Shown one piece after another: positions 49,273 to 57,623 of a stretch of DNA of 64,000 bases. This DNA is from JACCYJ01 sp038198775 (GTDB taxonomy: Bacteria; Actinomycetota; Actinomycetes; Propionibacteriales; Nocardioidaceae): assembly GCA_038198775.1 (NCBI GenBank), contig JBBPZV010000043.1:1-64000 (forward strand), in the 5' to 3' direction. The translations under genes were made by a program, and so were the position numbers. The notes beneath the pieces are model-generated. The model did no database searches. It saw nothing but the letters and a program-made list of their open reading frames with translations, and was not told the DNA's origin. Within the stretch, counting starts at the first letter, position 1, and each line of letters starts with the position of its first letter.

Positions 49273-51912
49273 GTGAGCGGCACCGTCCCGACCGGCACCG
49301 TGACGATGCTGTTCGCCGATGTGCAGGGGTCGACCCAGCTGCTGCGGCAGCTCGGGACCGCGCAGTACGGCTCCGTGCTCGGGGAGCAGCGGCGGCTGCA
49401 GCGGTCGGCATACGGCCGCTGGAACGGCCATGAGCTCGGCACCGAGGGCGACAGCTTCTTCGTGGTCTTCTCCTCGGCCCGCGACGCTGTCAACGCCTGC
49501 GCGCAGGCGCAGCGAGAACTGGCCGAGCACCCGTGGCCGGCCGGGGCCGCGATCCGGGTAAGGATGGGGCTGCACACCGGCGAGCCGGAGGCGTACGAGG
49601 ACGGCTACGTCGGCCTCGACGTGCACCTGGCGGCCCGGGTGGCGGCGACCGCGCACGGGGGTCAGGTCGTGCTGTCGGACTCGACCGCGCGGCTGGTGGC
49701 GGGGCAGCTGCCGGAAGCGGTCTCGCTGCGTCCGCTGGGTGCGCACCGGCTCAAGGACATCGCGGAGGCTCAACGCCTGCACCAGCTGGTGGCCCCCGGC
49801 CTGCCGCAGCGGTTTCCCCCGCTGCGAAGCCTCGGCACGGCGACCAACCTGCCCCGGCCCGCGCACTCGCTGGTCGGCCGCGACCGCGAGGTCGCCGAGC
49901 TGACCGCACTGCTGAGTGCACCCGATACCCGGCTGCTCACGCTGACCGGACCCGGCGGGTCCGGCAAGACCCGGCTGGCGCTGCCGGTCGCCGCGGCGGT
50001 CGCCGAGCAGTTCCCCGACGGTGTCTACTTCGTTTCGCTGGCCGCCGTCACGGACCCCGACGTGATGTGGACGACGATCGCCGAGGCCATGGGGTTGACC
50101 GGGGAGAGCAAGGCCCCGCCGACGTTCTTCGACCACCTGGCTGGTCGCCGGCTGCTGCTGGTCCTGGACAACCTCGAGCAACTGCCGGACGCCGGCGCGG
50201 AGGTGGTGTCGGGCCTGCTGGCCGCCGGCCCCGACGTCGCCGTGCTGGCGACCAGTCGCCGGCCGCTGCACGTGGGAGGAGAGCAGGAGTACGCGGTCGA
50301 GACCCTGGAGCTGCCCCCCGCCGGCGCCACGGTTGAGCGGGCGCAGCAGACCGGGGCGGTGGCGTTGTTCGTGTCGCTGGCCCGTTTGGTGCGCCGGGAC
50401 TTCGAGCTGGAGACTGGCAACGTCGCCGACGTCGTCGCGCTGTGTCGCCGCCTGGACGGGCTGCCGCTGGCGTTGGAGCTGGCGGCGGCGCGGAGCAAGC
50501 TGTTGGGCCCGCGGGCGCTGCTGGAGCGGCTCGATCCGGTGATGGAAGTCGCAGTCGCGGGTTCTCGGCTGCCCGAACGCCAGCAGACCGTGCGAGCCAC
50601 GGTGGCCTGGAGCTACCAGCTGCTGCGGCCGCAGCTGCAGGCGGCGTTCCGGTCCCTCGGCGTGCTTGCCGAGGGTGCAGACTTCGATGCGGTCACCGCG
50701 GTGACGGGTGTCCAGGACCCGGTCGAGCTGTTGGCCGAGCTGGTCGACGCCAGCCTTGTCCGCGTCGACGAGCGGTCGCAGGGATCACCGCGGCTACGGC
50801 TGCTGGAGACGATTCGCGGCTACGCGCTGGAGCAGCTCGAAGTCGCTTCGGAGACCGACCAGCTGCGGCGCCGCCACGCCGGTCACTACCTGGCCCGTGC
50901 CGAGGCCGCCGCGGAGGAGCTGCGAGGGCCGCGGTTGATGACCGCCCGGGAGACGATCGAAACCGATCTCGCCAACCTGCGCGAGGCGCTGGCCTGGACG
51001 TTGCCGACCTCCGGCCCCGAGCAGACCGACGCCGAGCGGGTGTCGACCGGCCTGCGCCTTTGCACCGCGCTGAGCTGGTTCTGGTACACCTCGGGATACG
51101 TCGCCGAGGGCCGTGGCTGGGCTCAGCGTGCGAGCGCGCTCGCGTCCGGCCAGCAAGGCCCCGAACTTGCCTCGGTGCTCCACACGTTGGCGATCTTGTT
51201 GCTGCAGCAGGGTGAGAACCAAGACGGCCGCGACATCCTCGCCAAGTGCCTCAGGATCTGGCGCCGGCTCGGTGACCAGCACAAGGTCGCGATGGAGCTG
51301 AACAGCCTCGGCGTCGCGTACCGGGCGCTGCAGGACGAGGCGCGAGCGCGAGAACTGTTCGAGGAGAGCATCGCCACGGCGCGGACGGTCGGGGACCCGC
51401 GACGGTTGGCCACGGCCCTGGCCAACCTCGGTGTGCTCGAGGTGGATGCCGGCCGAGCCGACCGCGCCATCGAGATCTTCACCGAGGCCGAAGCCGTCGA
51501 CCGCGAGCTCGGCGACGAGTGGGGCGTTGTTGCCGACCAGACCAACCGGGTGGGTGCCCTGCTGGTGGCCGGGCGGCCCGGGGAGGGGCAGGCGCTGCTG
51601 TGCTCGATGGCGGCTCGAGCGCTGGCGCTGGGCGACATCGACCTGACCGTCAACATCATCGAGCTGTTCGCCGCATGCTCAGCGGCCATGGCCGAACCAC
51701 ACCGTGCCGCGCGGCTCAGCAGCGCCGCCGCGACGCTCCGCAAGCAGTCAGGCATCCCGTTGCCCGAACCCGACCTTGCCTTCTTCGACAGGATGCTGGC
51801 TCCCGCCCGCGATGTCATGAGCCGGCAGGAGTGGGCTGTCGAGGAGGAGATCGGACGCCGCTGGTCGGCGGCCGAGGCGCTCGAGCACGCCCAGTCTCAC
51901 TCCCGCGGATAG
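49273..51912 (+). CDS. Cyclase-homology/NB-ARC ATPase/TPR regulator
   Basis: 879 residues. Residues 7-175 form a class III nucleotide cyclase homology domain (VTMLFADVQGST with Asp16; GTEGDSFFVVF with Asp60). The purine-selecting Lys is replaced (Gly56), and the Asn of the N-x3-R pair is His118 (Arg122 kept), so catalysis is doubtful. An NB-ARC/AAA domain follows: Walker A GPGGSGKTRL (226-235), Walker B LLLVLDNLE, the ATSR sensor, and CRRLDGLPLALELAA. From about 600 come TPR-like helical repeats (LNSLGVAYRAL, LANLGVLEVD). No output HTH is present. Such STAND proteins switch on ligand binding and ATP exchange. Confidence 0.88.
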   Translation: MSGTVPTGTVTMLFADVQGSTQLLRQLGTAQYGSVLGEQRRLQRSAYGRWNGHELGTEGDSFFVVFSSARDAVNACAQAQRELAEHPWPAGAAIRVRMGLHTGEPEAYEDGYVGLDVHLAARVAATAHGGQVVLSDSTARLVAGQLPEAVSLRPLGAHRLKDIAEAQRLHQLVAPGLPQRFPPLRSLGTATNLPRPAHSLVGRDREVAELTALLSAPDTRLLTLTGPGGSGKTRLALPVAAAVAEQFPDGVYFVSLAAVTDPDVMWTTIAEAMGLTGESKAPPTFFDHLAGRRLLLVLDNLEQLPDAGAEVVSGLLAAGPDVAVLATSRRPLHVGGEQEYAVETLELPPAGATVERAQQTGAVALFVSLARLVRRDFELETGNVADVVALCRRLDGLPLALELAAARSKLLGPRALLERLDPVMEVAVAGSRLPERQQTVRATVAWSYQLLRPQLQAAFRSLGVLAEGADFDAVTAVTGVQDPVELLAELVDASLVRVDERSQGSPRLRLLETIRGYALEQLEVASETDQLRRRHAGHYLARAEAAAEELRGPRLMTARETIETDLANLREALAWTLPTSGPEQTDAERVSTGLRLCTALSWFWYTSGYVAEGRGWAQRASALASGQQGPELASVLHTLAILLLQQGENQDGRDILAKCLRIWRRLGDQHKVAMELNSLGVAYRALQDEARARELFEESIATARTVGDPRRLATALANLGVLEVDAGRADRAIEIFTEAEAVDRELGDEWGVVADQTNRVGALLVAGRPGEGQALLCSMAARALALGDIDLTVNIIELFAACSAAMAEPHRAARLSSAAATLRKQSGIPLPEPDLAFFDRMLAPARDVMSRQEWAVEEEIGRRWSAAEALEHAQSHSRG

Positions 51913-52721
51913 CGGGCCCAGGCGAAGCAGTACACCGCGAACGCTGCGAACCCGAGCGCGACGAGCGTGAGCAGCCACGCGCCGAACGCCTGGTCGAGCA
52001 GGGTCTGCAAGGCGACGTCGAGCCCTCCGGCCTTGTGCGGGTCGTACGTCCAGGCCGCCCACCCGAACAACCCGCCCACGACGACCAGCGAGACGCCTTT
52101 GGCGGCGTACCCCGCCTGCCCGAGCCTGACGATGACGTGGCCGCTGCGGCCGGAGGTCGCCTCAGGCTGCAGATGGTTGGTGAACGACGCCTTGACACCT
52201 CGCACGACCAGCGCGACCCCGAGCCCGACGATGCCGACGCCGATGAGACCGACAAGGAACCGGCCGCCGGTCTGCTTCATCACCTGCGCGGTCAGGGAGT
52301 CGGTGCTCGACCCGCTCTTGGACCCGGTCACGATGCCGAACGCGGTGTACGCCAGCGCACCGTAGATGACGGCGCGCCCGACCGAAGCGAGACGTTTGGC
52401 GGTGCGCTTGCCACCCTCCTCGGCCGTATGCCCCCAGGCCGCCTCGCTCAGCTGCCAGATCACCAGCGCGATCAGCCCGAACGCGACGACCCAGAGCAGC
52501 AGGCCGCCGAGGGCATTGCTGGCGAGCTGGCGCAGGGCGCCCGAGCTGTTGGCCTTGCGGTTCTCGTGGGTCCAGGCGACCTGCAGCGCGATCCAGGCGA
52601 TAAGCAGGTGAACGAGGCCATAAGAAACCAGCCCGACCCGGACTCCGATCTCGAGGGCCCGGCTGTTCTTCACCTGCCGGCCGGCGTTGCGGCCCTGCTG
52701 CCGCGCGGTCCTACCAGCCAC
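51897..52721 (-). CDS. DUF1206 membrane protein
   Basis: 274 residues from a GTG at 52719-52721 with GGAGG 6 bases upstream. Six helices in three similar pairs, each starting with a pattern like GVRVGLVSYGLVHLLIAW, GRAVIYGALAYTAFGI and GQAGYAAKGVSLVVVGGLF, the internal threefold repeat of DUF1206. Function unknown; a frequent actinobacterial inner-membrane protein. The 3' end overlaps the regulator gene on the other strand by 16 bases. Confidence 0.9.
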   Translation of the reverse strand: MAGRTARQQGRNAGRQVKNSRALEIGVRVGLVSYGLVHLLIAWIALQVAWTHENRKANSSGALRQLASNALGGLLLWVVAFGLIALVIWQLSEAAWGHTAEEGGKRTAKRLASVGRAVIYGALAYTAFGIVTGSKSGSSTDSLTAQVMKQTGGRFLVGLIGVGIVGLGVALVVRGVKASFTNHLQPEATSGRSGHVIVRLGQAGYAAKGVSLVVVGGLFGWAAWTYDPHKAGGLDVALQTLLDQAFGAWLLTLVALGFAAFAVYCFAWARYPRE

Positions 52722-52763
52722 TCCTGACCTCCCTGGTCACCCACAATGCCTTGAGCGCGGTGC

Positions 52764-52789
52764 CCTGACGCGCCGGGACGCGCGTCAGG
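52764..52789 (-). terminator. Hairpin at the end of the small ORF
   Basis: CCTGACGCG (52764-52772) pairs perfectly with CGCGTCAGG (52781-52789) around an 8-base loop. It contains the stop codon of the 20-codon ORF. There is no U-run, as in many actinobacterial terminators. Confidence 0.5.
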
Positions 52790-52847
52790 CCGAGCGGTTG
52801 TCGAGGTGGTTGAACGCCTGGTCCTGCCCCTGCAGCGGGTTGTTCAC
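52785..52847 (-). CDS. Possible 20-residue small protein downstream of the MFS gene
   Basis: On the minus strand a GTG at 52847 has GAGGAG 7 bases upstream and encodes MNNPLQGQDQAFNHLDNRSA before a TGA that sits in a 9-bp hairpin. The unusual polar composition (Asn/Gln/Asp-rich in a 70 % GC genome), strong ribosome site and terminator-like end make it worth recording. It may be a real small protein or a gene remnant. The rest of 52722-52959 shows nothing else. Confidence 0.35.
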   Translation of the reverse strand: MNNPLQGQDQAFNHLDNRSA

Positions 52848-52959
52848 GGTGGTGCTCCTCGCGACGGTGTGGCTGGCTTGGCGCCACCGGCGTACCCCCG
52901 ACTGGGCGGGGCAAACGGCCGGCTCCGCCGGTGAGTACGCCGGTCGATGTGGACGGCGT

Positions 52960-54516
52960 TCAGCCAGGAGCGCCGGGCGCCCCGTCGGTGGCTAGCCGCT
53001 CGTGCTTGATGTCGAGCAGTATCAGTGTGATAACGGCTGACGCGGCCACGATGAGGATGGCGACGGTGAAGGCCTGGGTGGAGCCGTAGGTCTGCGCGAT
53101 CAGGCTGCTCGTCTGCATCTGCTCGCGCGACGGCGGCGCGCCGGTCCCGGCAGCTCGCAGCTGGGTGAACTTGTCGCTGATGCCGTTGGCGTAGACGGTG
53201 CCGAGCAGCGCGATCCCCACCGCCCCGCCGATCTGTTGGACGGTGTTCAACACCGCGGAGCCGACTCCGGAGTCGGCCGCGTCGACGCGACTGAGCGCGG
53301 TGAGGGTCAACGGCACGAAGACCAACCCCATGCCGGCCGCCATCACCAAGATCCACGGGAGCAGGTGCACCCAATACGACGAGTCGTACTCGAGCCGGCT
53401 GAAGCCCCACATCCCGAGGGCTGCGAGGGAACCGCCACCGCCGGCGATCCAGCGTGGGTCGACCCGGGAGGCCAGCGCGGACGCCAGCTGGGCCGACGCC
53501 ACGATCGCGAAGCTGAACGGCAAGAACGCCAGTCCGGCCCTGATCGGGCTGTAGCCCAGCACGTCTTGGATGTAGAGCGAGAGGAACAAGAACATCGCGA
53601 ACAGCGCCGTGCCGATCAGCAGCATCGAGACGAAGCTGATGCCGCGGGTGCGGTCGCGGATGATCCTCATCGGCAGCAGCGGGTGGCGAGAGCGCGCCTC
53701 GATCACGAAGAAGGAGGTCAGCAGCACGACTCCGGCGACGATGGGGCCCACAGTCCAAGAGTCGGTCCAGGCGTACGGCTGCGGCGGAGTGGTCCCCGGA
53801 ATCGTCTGCGCCTTGTGGTTGAAGCCGTACACGATCCCGACCAGGCCCAAGGTGGCGGTGACGGCGCCGGCAACGTCGAACCTTCCGGGCCGCGGCTCCG
53901 ACTCGTTCAACAACCGCGGTGCCAAGGCGGCGGCGAGCACGCCGATCGGGACGTTGATGAGCATCGTCCAACGCCAGGACGCCTCGGTGAGCGCCCCGCC
54001 GACGATAAGGCCGACGGCCGCGCCGGCACCAGACATCGCGGCGTAGACGGCGAAGGCCCGGTTACGAGGAGGTCCCGCCGGGAAGGTGGTCGTGATAAGC
54101 GCCAGCGCCGTGGGCGAGGCCGCGGCCGCTCCGAGCCCCTGCAGCGCCCGGGCGGACAAGATCTGCCACTCCGACTGCGCGAGCCCGCCGAAAAGCGAGG
54201 CCAGCGCAAAGATCAGCACACCCGCCATGAACACCTTGCGGCGCCCGAGGATGTCCCCCATCCGGCCACCGAGCAGCAGCAGGCCGCCGAAGGCGATGCT
54301 GTATGAGGTGACGACCCAGGTCAGGTTAGAGGCACTGAAGCCGAGTTCTGCCTTGATGTGGGGCAGTGCGATGTTGACCACCGTGGCGTCGAGCACCACC
54401 ATCAGCTGAGCCGCGCTGATCAGCATCAGCGCGAGGCCGAGGTTGTGCTGCTGGCCTTGCGGGGATTCGTCGGCGGGCGGAGGGGAAGCGCCGGCGGCGG
54501 CGGATTCCACGGACAT
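52960..54516 (-). CDS. MFS drug efflux transporter, 14-helix DHA2 (EmrB/QacA) type
   Basis: 518 residues from the ATG at 54514-54516, with AAAGGAA 8 bases upstream. Fourteen hydrophobic helices. DHA2 landmarks: VVLDATVVNIALPHI (motif D1), GGRMGDILGRRKVF (motif A), RALQGLGAAAASPTALALI (motif B) and GAGAAVGLIVGGALTEASWRW (motif C region). It pumps hydrophobic cations or antibiotics using the proton gradient. It is the second gene behind the TetR repressor, 22 bases downstream of its stop, in a typical self-regulated efflux operon. Confidence 0.93.
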   Translation of the reverse strand: MSVESAAAGASPPPADESPQGQQHNLGLALMLISAAQLMVVLDATVVNIALPHIKAELGFSASNLTWVVTSYSIAFGGLLLLGGRMGDILGRRKVFMAGVLIFALASLFGGLAQSEWQILSARALQGLGAAAASPTALALITTTFPAGPPRNRAFAVYAAMSGAGAAVGLIVGGALTEASWRWTMLINVPIGVLAAALAPRLLNESEPRPGRFDVAGAVTATLGLVGIVYGFNHKAQTIPGTTPPQPYAWTDSWTVGPIVAGVVLLTSFFVIEARSRHPLLPMRIIRDRTRGISFVSMLLIGTALFAMFLFLSLYIQDVLGYSPIRAGLAFLPFSFAIVASAQLASALASRVDPRWIAGGGGSLAALGMWGFSRLEYDSSYWVHLLPWILVMAAGMGLVFVPLTLTALSRVDAADSGVGSAVLNTVQQIGGAVGIALLGTVYANGISDKFTQLRAAGTGAPPSREQMQTSSLIAQTYGSTQAFTVAILIVAASAVITLILLDIKHERLATDGAPGAPG

Positions 54517-54538
54517 GCGGGGCGTTCCTTTCGGTCGT

Positions 54539-55153
54539 TCAGGGAGCTTCGTTCTCGGCGGTGTGGCATGCCGCGGGCACGACGACGTGCTCGATGGCGC
54601 GGCGGACGAAGTCGTCGTCGATCTCGCCACCGAGTACGAACTCGTGGTAGCTGCACAGGGCCGGCAGGACGGTAGCGACCAGGTCGAGGTCGGCGTCTTC
54701 GGATATCTCGCCCCTGGCCTGGGCGCGGGCGAACAGCTCGCGGGTGATCGCCATCCGTGGCAGCAAGAACCGCTGTCGGAAGGCGTGCGAGAGCTCGTCG
54801 TCGGTGTGCAACGCCGTCATCACAGCACCGAGTACCGACATCGGCAGCTCGGCCGCCCAGCCGTGCTTGCCGCACGCCGTCGCCAGCAGGTCACCGCGCA
54901 ACGTGCCGGTGTTGGGCGAGGCGGCGTCAGGCATGCCCTTGGCGCGGGAGACCGCATCGACGACCAGGTCGGCCTTGCTCGACCAGCGGCGGTACAGCGT
55001 CGCCTTGCTCGCCCTGGCTTCGGCGGCGACCTGGTCCATGGTGAGACGGTCGTAGCCGACCTCGGCCAGGGCCCTCAGTGTGGCGTTGAGCAGCTCGGTC
55101 TCGCGGTCGCCGGTGACACGCGGGCGGCGCGGCCCGGTCGGAGTGGCCGGCAT
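54539..55153 (-). CDS. TetR-family repressor of the efflux operon
   Basis: 204 residues from the ATG at 55153, with GGAGG 7 bases upstream. The helix-turn-helix lies at about 18-64: ALAEVGYDRLTMDQVAAEARASKATLYRRWSSK (read in parts: GYDRLTMDQVA, SKATLYRRW). The C-terminal ligand domain is of the type with an HDDEL-like helix (LHTDDELSHAF) and YHEFVLGG. A 21-base palindrome just upstream (55170-55190) is the likely operator. It probably senses a drug exported by the downstream MFS protein. Confidence 0.93.
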   Translation of the reverse strand: MPATPTGPRRPRVTGDRETELLNATLRALAEVGYDRLTMDQVAAEARASKATLYRRWSSKADLVVDAVSRAKGMPDAASPNTGTLRGDLLATACGKHGWAAELPMSVLGAVMTALHTDDELSHAFRQRFLLPRMAITRELFARAQARGEISEDADLDLVATVLPALCSYHEFVLGGEIDDDFVRRAIEHVVVPAACHTAENEAP

Positions 55154-55169
55154 GGGGGGTCCTCCAGTT

Positions 55170-55190
55170 GGTACGAAACCGTTCTGTACC
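55170..55190. promoter_or_regulatory. TetR operator palindrome
   Basis: GGTAC (55170-55174) and GTACC (55186-55190) flank AAC-C-GTT (55177-55183), a 21-base palindrome with only two mismatched pairs. It lies 17 bases before the tetR ATG and just upstream of the -10 box of the divergent small gene, so it can control both directions. Confidence 0.7.
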
Positions 55191-55214
55191 GTGACAGCAA
55201 GGTAGTGTCGGCTC

Positions 55215-55361
55215 GTGGCCGACGCAAGCTCAGCTGAACCAGACTCCAGGGACCGGCTGATGCCGCTGGTGGCGGGGGATGAGACCGCGGCGGCCTGGGG
55301 TGACCCGGAGGACGACCGGGACGAGGAGCTGCTGCGCGAGGTGCCGCCGCATCACGGTTGA
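55215..55361 (+). CDS. Small acidic protein, unknown function, divergent from tetR
   Basis: 48 residues from the GTG at 55215. TAGTGT (55203-55208) lies 6 bases before it, a leaderless promoter. The protein is acidic with no helix for a membrane, and ends DRDEELLREVPPHHG. C-terminal tails of the type 'D-D-R/D-x-LL-x-E-x-PPH' recur in small actinobacterial proteins of unknown role, which supports it as a gene. It shares the TetR operator region and ends 3 bases before the convergent mscL stop. Confidence 0.6.
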   Translation: MADASSAEPDSRDRLMPLVAGDETAAAWGDPEDDRDEELLREVPPHHG

Positions 55362-55364
55362 CGC

Positions 55365-55748
55365 TCAGGCGTCGGATGCCTGCCGGCGCGCCAGGTGGTC
55401 CCGGATTTCGCGCAGCAGCACGATCTCCTCCGAAGCCGCCTCGGCGGTCACCTCGCCGGGCTTCTTGAAGCGTTCCATGAGCTTGTTGTACGGAACGACG
55501 ACGAGGAAATAGACCGCCGCGGCGATGACGAAAAAGGCCACGAGGTCGTTGATGAAGGCGCCGAGCGGGATGCCGTCGACCGTGACGGCGCCGAAGTCCG
55601 GACGGCCTCCGATACTGCCGATGAGCGGCATCATCAGGTTGGTGACGAAGGACGAAACGACGGTGGCGAACGCGGCCCCGACCACGAACGCGACCGCCAG
55701 CTCGATGAGGTTGCCGCGCACGATGAAGTCCCGAAATCCCTTGAGCAT
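55365..55748 (-). CDS. mscL: Large-conductance mechanosensitive channel
   Basis: 127 residues from the ATG at 55748 with AGGAGG in front. MLKGFRDFIVRGNLIELAVAFVVGAAF is the conserved N-terminal amphipathic helix plus TM1 (read in parts: FRDFIVRGN, LAVAFVVG). TM2 is FINDLVAFFVIAAAVYFLVVVPYNKLM, followed by the cytosolic helix EEIVLLREIRDHL. The homopentamer opens under hypo-osmotic stress. Confidence 0.97.
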   Translation of the reverse strand: MLKGFRDFIVRGNLIELAVAFVVGAAFATVVSSFVTNLMMPLIGSIGGRPDFGAVTVDGIPLGAFINDLVAFFVIAAAVYFLVVVPYNKLMERFKKPGEVTAEAASEEIVLLREIRDHLARRQASDA

Positions 55749-55792
55749 TGAGCGCCTCCTGACCGCCGGGACTCATCTTGCCAGTGAGCGGT

Positions 55793-56425
55793 TCAGGTCA
55801 ACAGCAGGCTGAGCTGCTCGCGTACGGCCGCGTCTGCGAGCTCGAGTGCTGTCGGCTCGTCGACGGCGACCACGACCGCGGTGCCCTCGCTTCCCGCGGT
55901 CGCGGTGGCGGCTGGCGGCATGGCCACGACTCGGACGCCGCTGGCCACCACGTGGGCCGTGCCGCGGGCCTGCGGGTCTGCACCGACCACGTCGACGACG
56001 TCCCCGACGTGGACGAGGCTCTCCGCTGCGGGGTCCGCCACCCGGATCGTGGTGAGAACCGAGCCCTCCGGATAACCGGCGAGCAGGTCCGGCCGCAGCA
56101 GTCGGACGTCTGTCAGCGGCTCACCGGACCGCATCGGAGCGGCCACGACCGAGCCGAGCGTGGACTGGAATCCGGTGAGGGTGCCAGCGGGGACGCCGCC
56201 GGCCGGCCAGGCCACCCGCTCCACGTCTGCTGCCCGCAGGACCGCACCTGCTTGCAGGTCCCGCGCAGCCACCAGCACGGGCGTCGTCGCCGGTGGCGGG
56301 GGCCGGGCCGCCGAGATGGCGGTGACGACGGCCAGCGCGGCGCAGATCGCTGCCAGCGGTCGCCGCCGCACCACCACTGCGCGCCGAACCCCGGTTCCGA
56401 ACGTCCGGAATCTGCTGGGGATCAC
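55793..56425 (-). CDS. SAF-domain protein (CpaB/RcpC-like)
   Basis: 210 residues from a GTG at 56423-56425; TAGCGT lies 6 bases before it (leaderless). One N-terminal helix (about 22-42) is followed by a SAF domain: VLVAARDLQAGAVLRAADVERVAWPAG, then GSVVAAPMRSGEPLTDVRL, in the order found in Flp pilus assembly protein CpaB. No other pilus genes are near, so a pilus role is uncertain. Outer-face protein. Confidence 0.8.
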   Translation of the reverse strand: MIPSRFRTFGTGVRRAVVVRRRPLAAICAALAVVTAISAARPPPPATTPVLVAARDLQAGAVLRAADVERVAWPAGGVPAGTLTGFQSTLGSVVAAPMRSGEPLTDVRLLRPDLLAGYPEGSVLTTIRVADPAAESLVHVGDVVDVVGADPQARGTAHVVASGVRVVAMPPAATATAGSEGTAVVVAVDEPTALELADAAVREQLSLLLT

Positions 56426-56473
56426 ACCGCGACGCTAGCGCCGACAGGCCCTCTCGGCCCGCTGTCCACAGGC

Positions 56474-56803
56474 TCAGTCGGCCGAGTCCTTGGCAGGGGA
56501 GGAGGCAGCCTTTGTCGCGGCCGCGCCGGATTGCTTCGGCTTCCCGTCCTTGCCGCCGCCGGTCTCGTTCCCGGTCTTGGCCGGCTCCTGCGAGCCGGTG
56601 CCGTTCTCGGCCGCTGCCGACGCAGCGGCCCGGCTGTCGGTGCGATAGAAGCCGGAGCCCTTGAAGACCACTCCGACCGCACCGAACACCTTGCGAAGCC
56701 GACCCGCACATTCGGGGCACGTCGTCAGCGGGTCGTCGCGGAACGCCTGGCGGGCCTCCAGGGAGTGACCGCAGGATGTGCAGGCGTACTGGTAGGTGGG
56801 CAA
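56474..56803 (-). CDS. FmdB-family zinc-ribbon protein
   Basis: 109 residues from the TTG at 56801-56803, chosen because GGAGAG ends 3 bases before it and the protein then starts MPTYQYACTSCGHSLE, the normal FmdB beginning. The zinc ribbon has CTSC (8-11) and CPEC (about 31-34), followed by RKVFGAVGVVFKGSGFYRTD. The C-terminal 50 residues are Ala/Lys/Gly-rich and disordered. It may be a regulator or a small metal-binding adaptor; function unproven. Confidence 0.88.
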   Translation of the reverse strand: MPTYQYACTSCGHSLEARQAFRDDPLTTCPECAGRLRKVFGAVGVVFKGSGFYRTDSRAAASAAAENGTGSQEPAKTGNETGGGKDGKPKQSGAAATKAASSPAKDSAD

Positions 56804-56990
56804 CGTCTCTCCTCGCTGGCACTGCGTCACTTCGACTGCCAATTGTGCCCGAGCGGTCAAGGCCAGGCCCGCCCATCGCCCAGATCTCGGACGGCCTCGC
56901 CGCGGCAGTGCGGCAAGGCTGGCGTTGTCGGCACCGCCGCCACCACCGAGACGCAGCATTCGGATGCTGGGCACGGTCCACAATGGCGCT

Positions 56991-57623
56991 GTGACCGGGA
57001 TCGTCGACCACATCGCCGGCCTGCCGGACCCGGTCGTCTACCTCGTCATCGCCGCGCTCGTCTTCGGTGAGGCGGCGATCTTCTTGGGGTTCGTGCTCCC
57101 AGGGGAGACGGCGGTGCTGCTGGGCGGGGTGCTCGCCGCCGGCGGCCGGCTCACGCTGTCGACGCTGCTGGTGCTGGTGGTCGTGGCGGCGATCGTCGGG
57201 GACTCCGTGGGATACGAGGTGGGCCGGCGGTTCGGACCCCGCGTGCTGGCCTGGCGACCGTTGCGCCGCCACGAGGCCAGACTCGGGGAGGCCCGCACGT
57301 ACCTGCGCACCCGCGGCGGATGGGCGGTGATGCTCGGCCGGTGGACCGCGTTCCTACGAGCGGTCATGCCCGGTCTCGCTGGTGCCAGCCGGATGCCGTA
57401 CCCACGGTTCTTGTTCTTCAACGCCGTTGGCGGGGCGGTCTGGGCGGTGGCGATCGCGCTGCTCGGCTACTTCGCGGCGGCCTCCTACGGGCGGGTCCAC
57501 GCCGCTCTCGGCCAGATCGGCGCCCTGGTGCTTGTGGCGGTGGTCGTGGTCGTGGTGATCGTCGCTCGCCGCCGACGGCGCGCCGGGCAAACTGGCCGTC
57601 CCGGTAGTCGGCCGGGTCCCTGA
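56991..57623 (+). CDS. DedA-family membrane protein (SNARE-associated/VTT domain)
   Basis: 210 residues from the GTG at 56991; an in-frame ATG at 56964 would add nine. About five hydrophobic segments. The DedA signature is visible: FGEAAIFLGFVLPGETAVLLGG, GDSVGYEVGRRFG, and RWTAFLRAVMPGLAGASRMPYPRFLFFN (read in parts; the Glu, Arg and Pro are the conserved ones). Members are proposed lipid (undecaprenyl phosphate) translocases driven by ion gradients, which would suit a glycan-producing cell. The last 270 bases run antisense to the deacetylase gene at 57354. Confidence 0.9.
   Translation: MTGIVDHIAGLPDPVVYLVIAALVFGEAAIFLGFVLPGETAVLLGGVLAAGGRLTLSTLLVLVVVAAIVGDSVGYEVGRRFGPRVLAWRPLRRHEARLGEARTYLRTRGGWAVMLGRWTAFLRAVMPGLAGASRMPYPRFLFFNAVGGAVWAVAIALLGYFAAASYGRVHAALGQIGALVLVAVVVVVVIVARRRRRAGQTGRPGSRPGP

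Noticed and set aside
49273..51912. LuxR-type transcription factor (MalT/LAL-like) for the large STAND protein.
   Set aside because: The C-terminus ends in helical repeats with no helix-turn-helix, so a DNA-binding output is not supported.
52687..52995. Plus-strand 102-codon frame with one hydrophobic stretch.
   Set aside because: It overlaps the 5' end of the DUF1206 gene and the 3' end of the MFS gene, lacks a ribosome site, and has chance-like composition.
55793..56425. Part of a Flp/Tad pilus locus.
   Set aside because: Only a SAF-domain protein is present; no cpaF, tadB/C or pilin genes are nearby.
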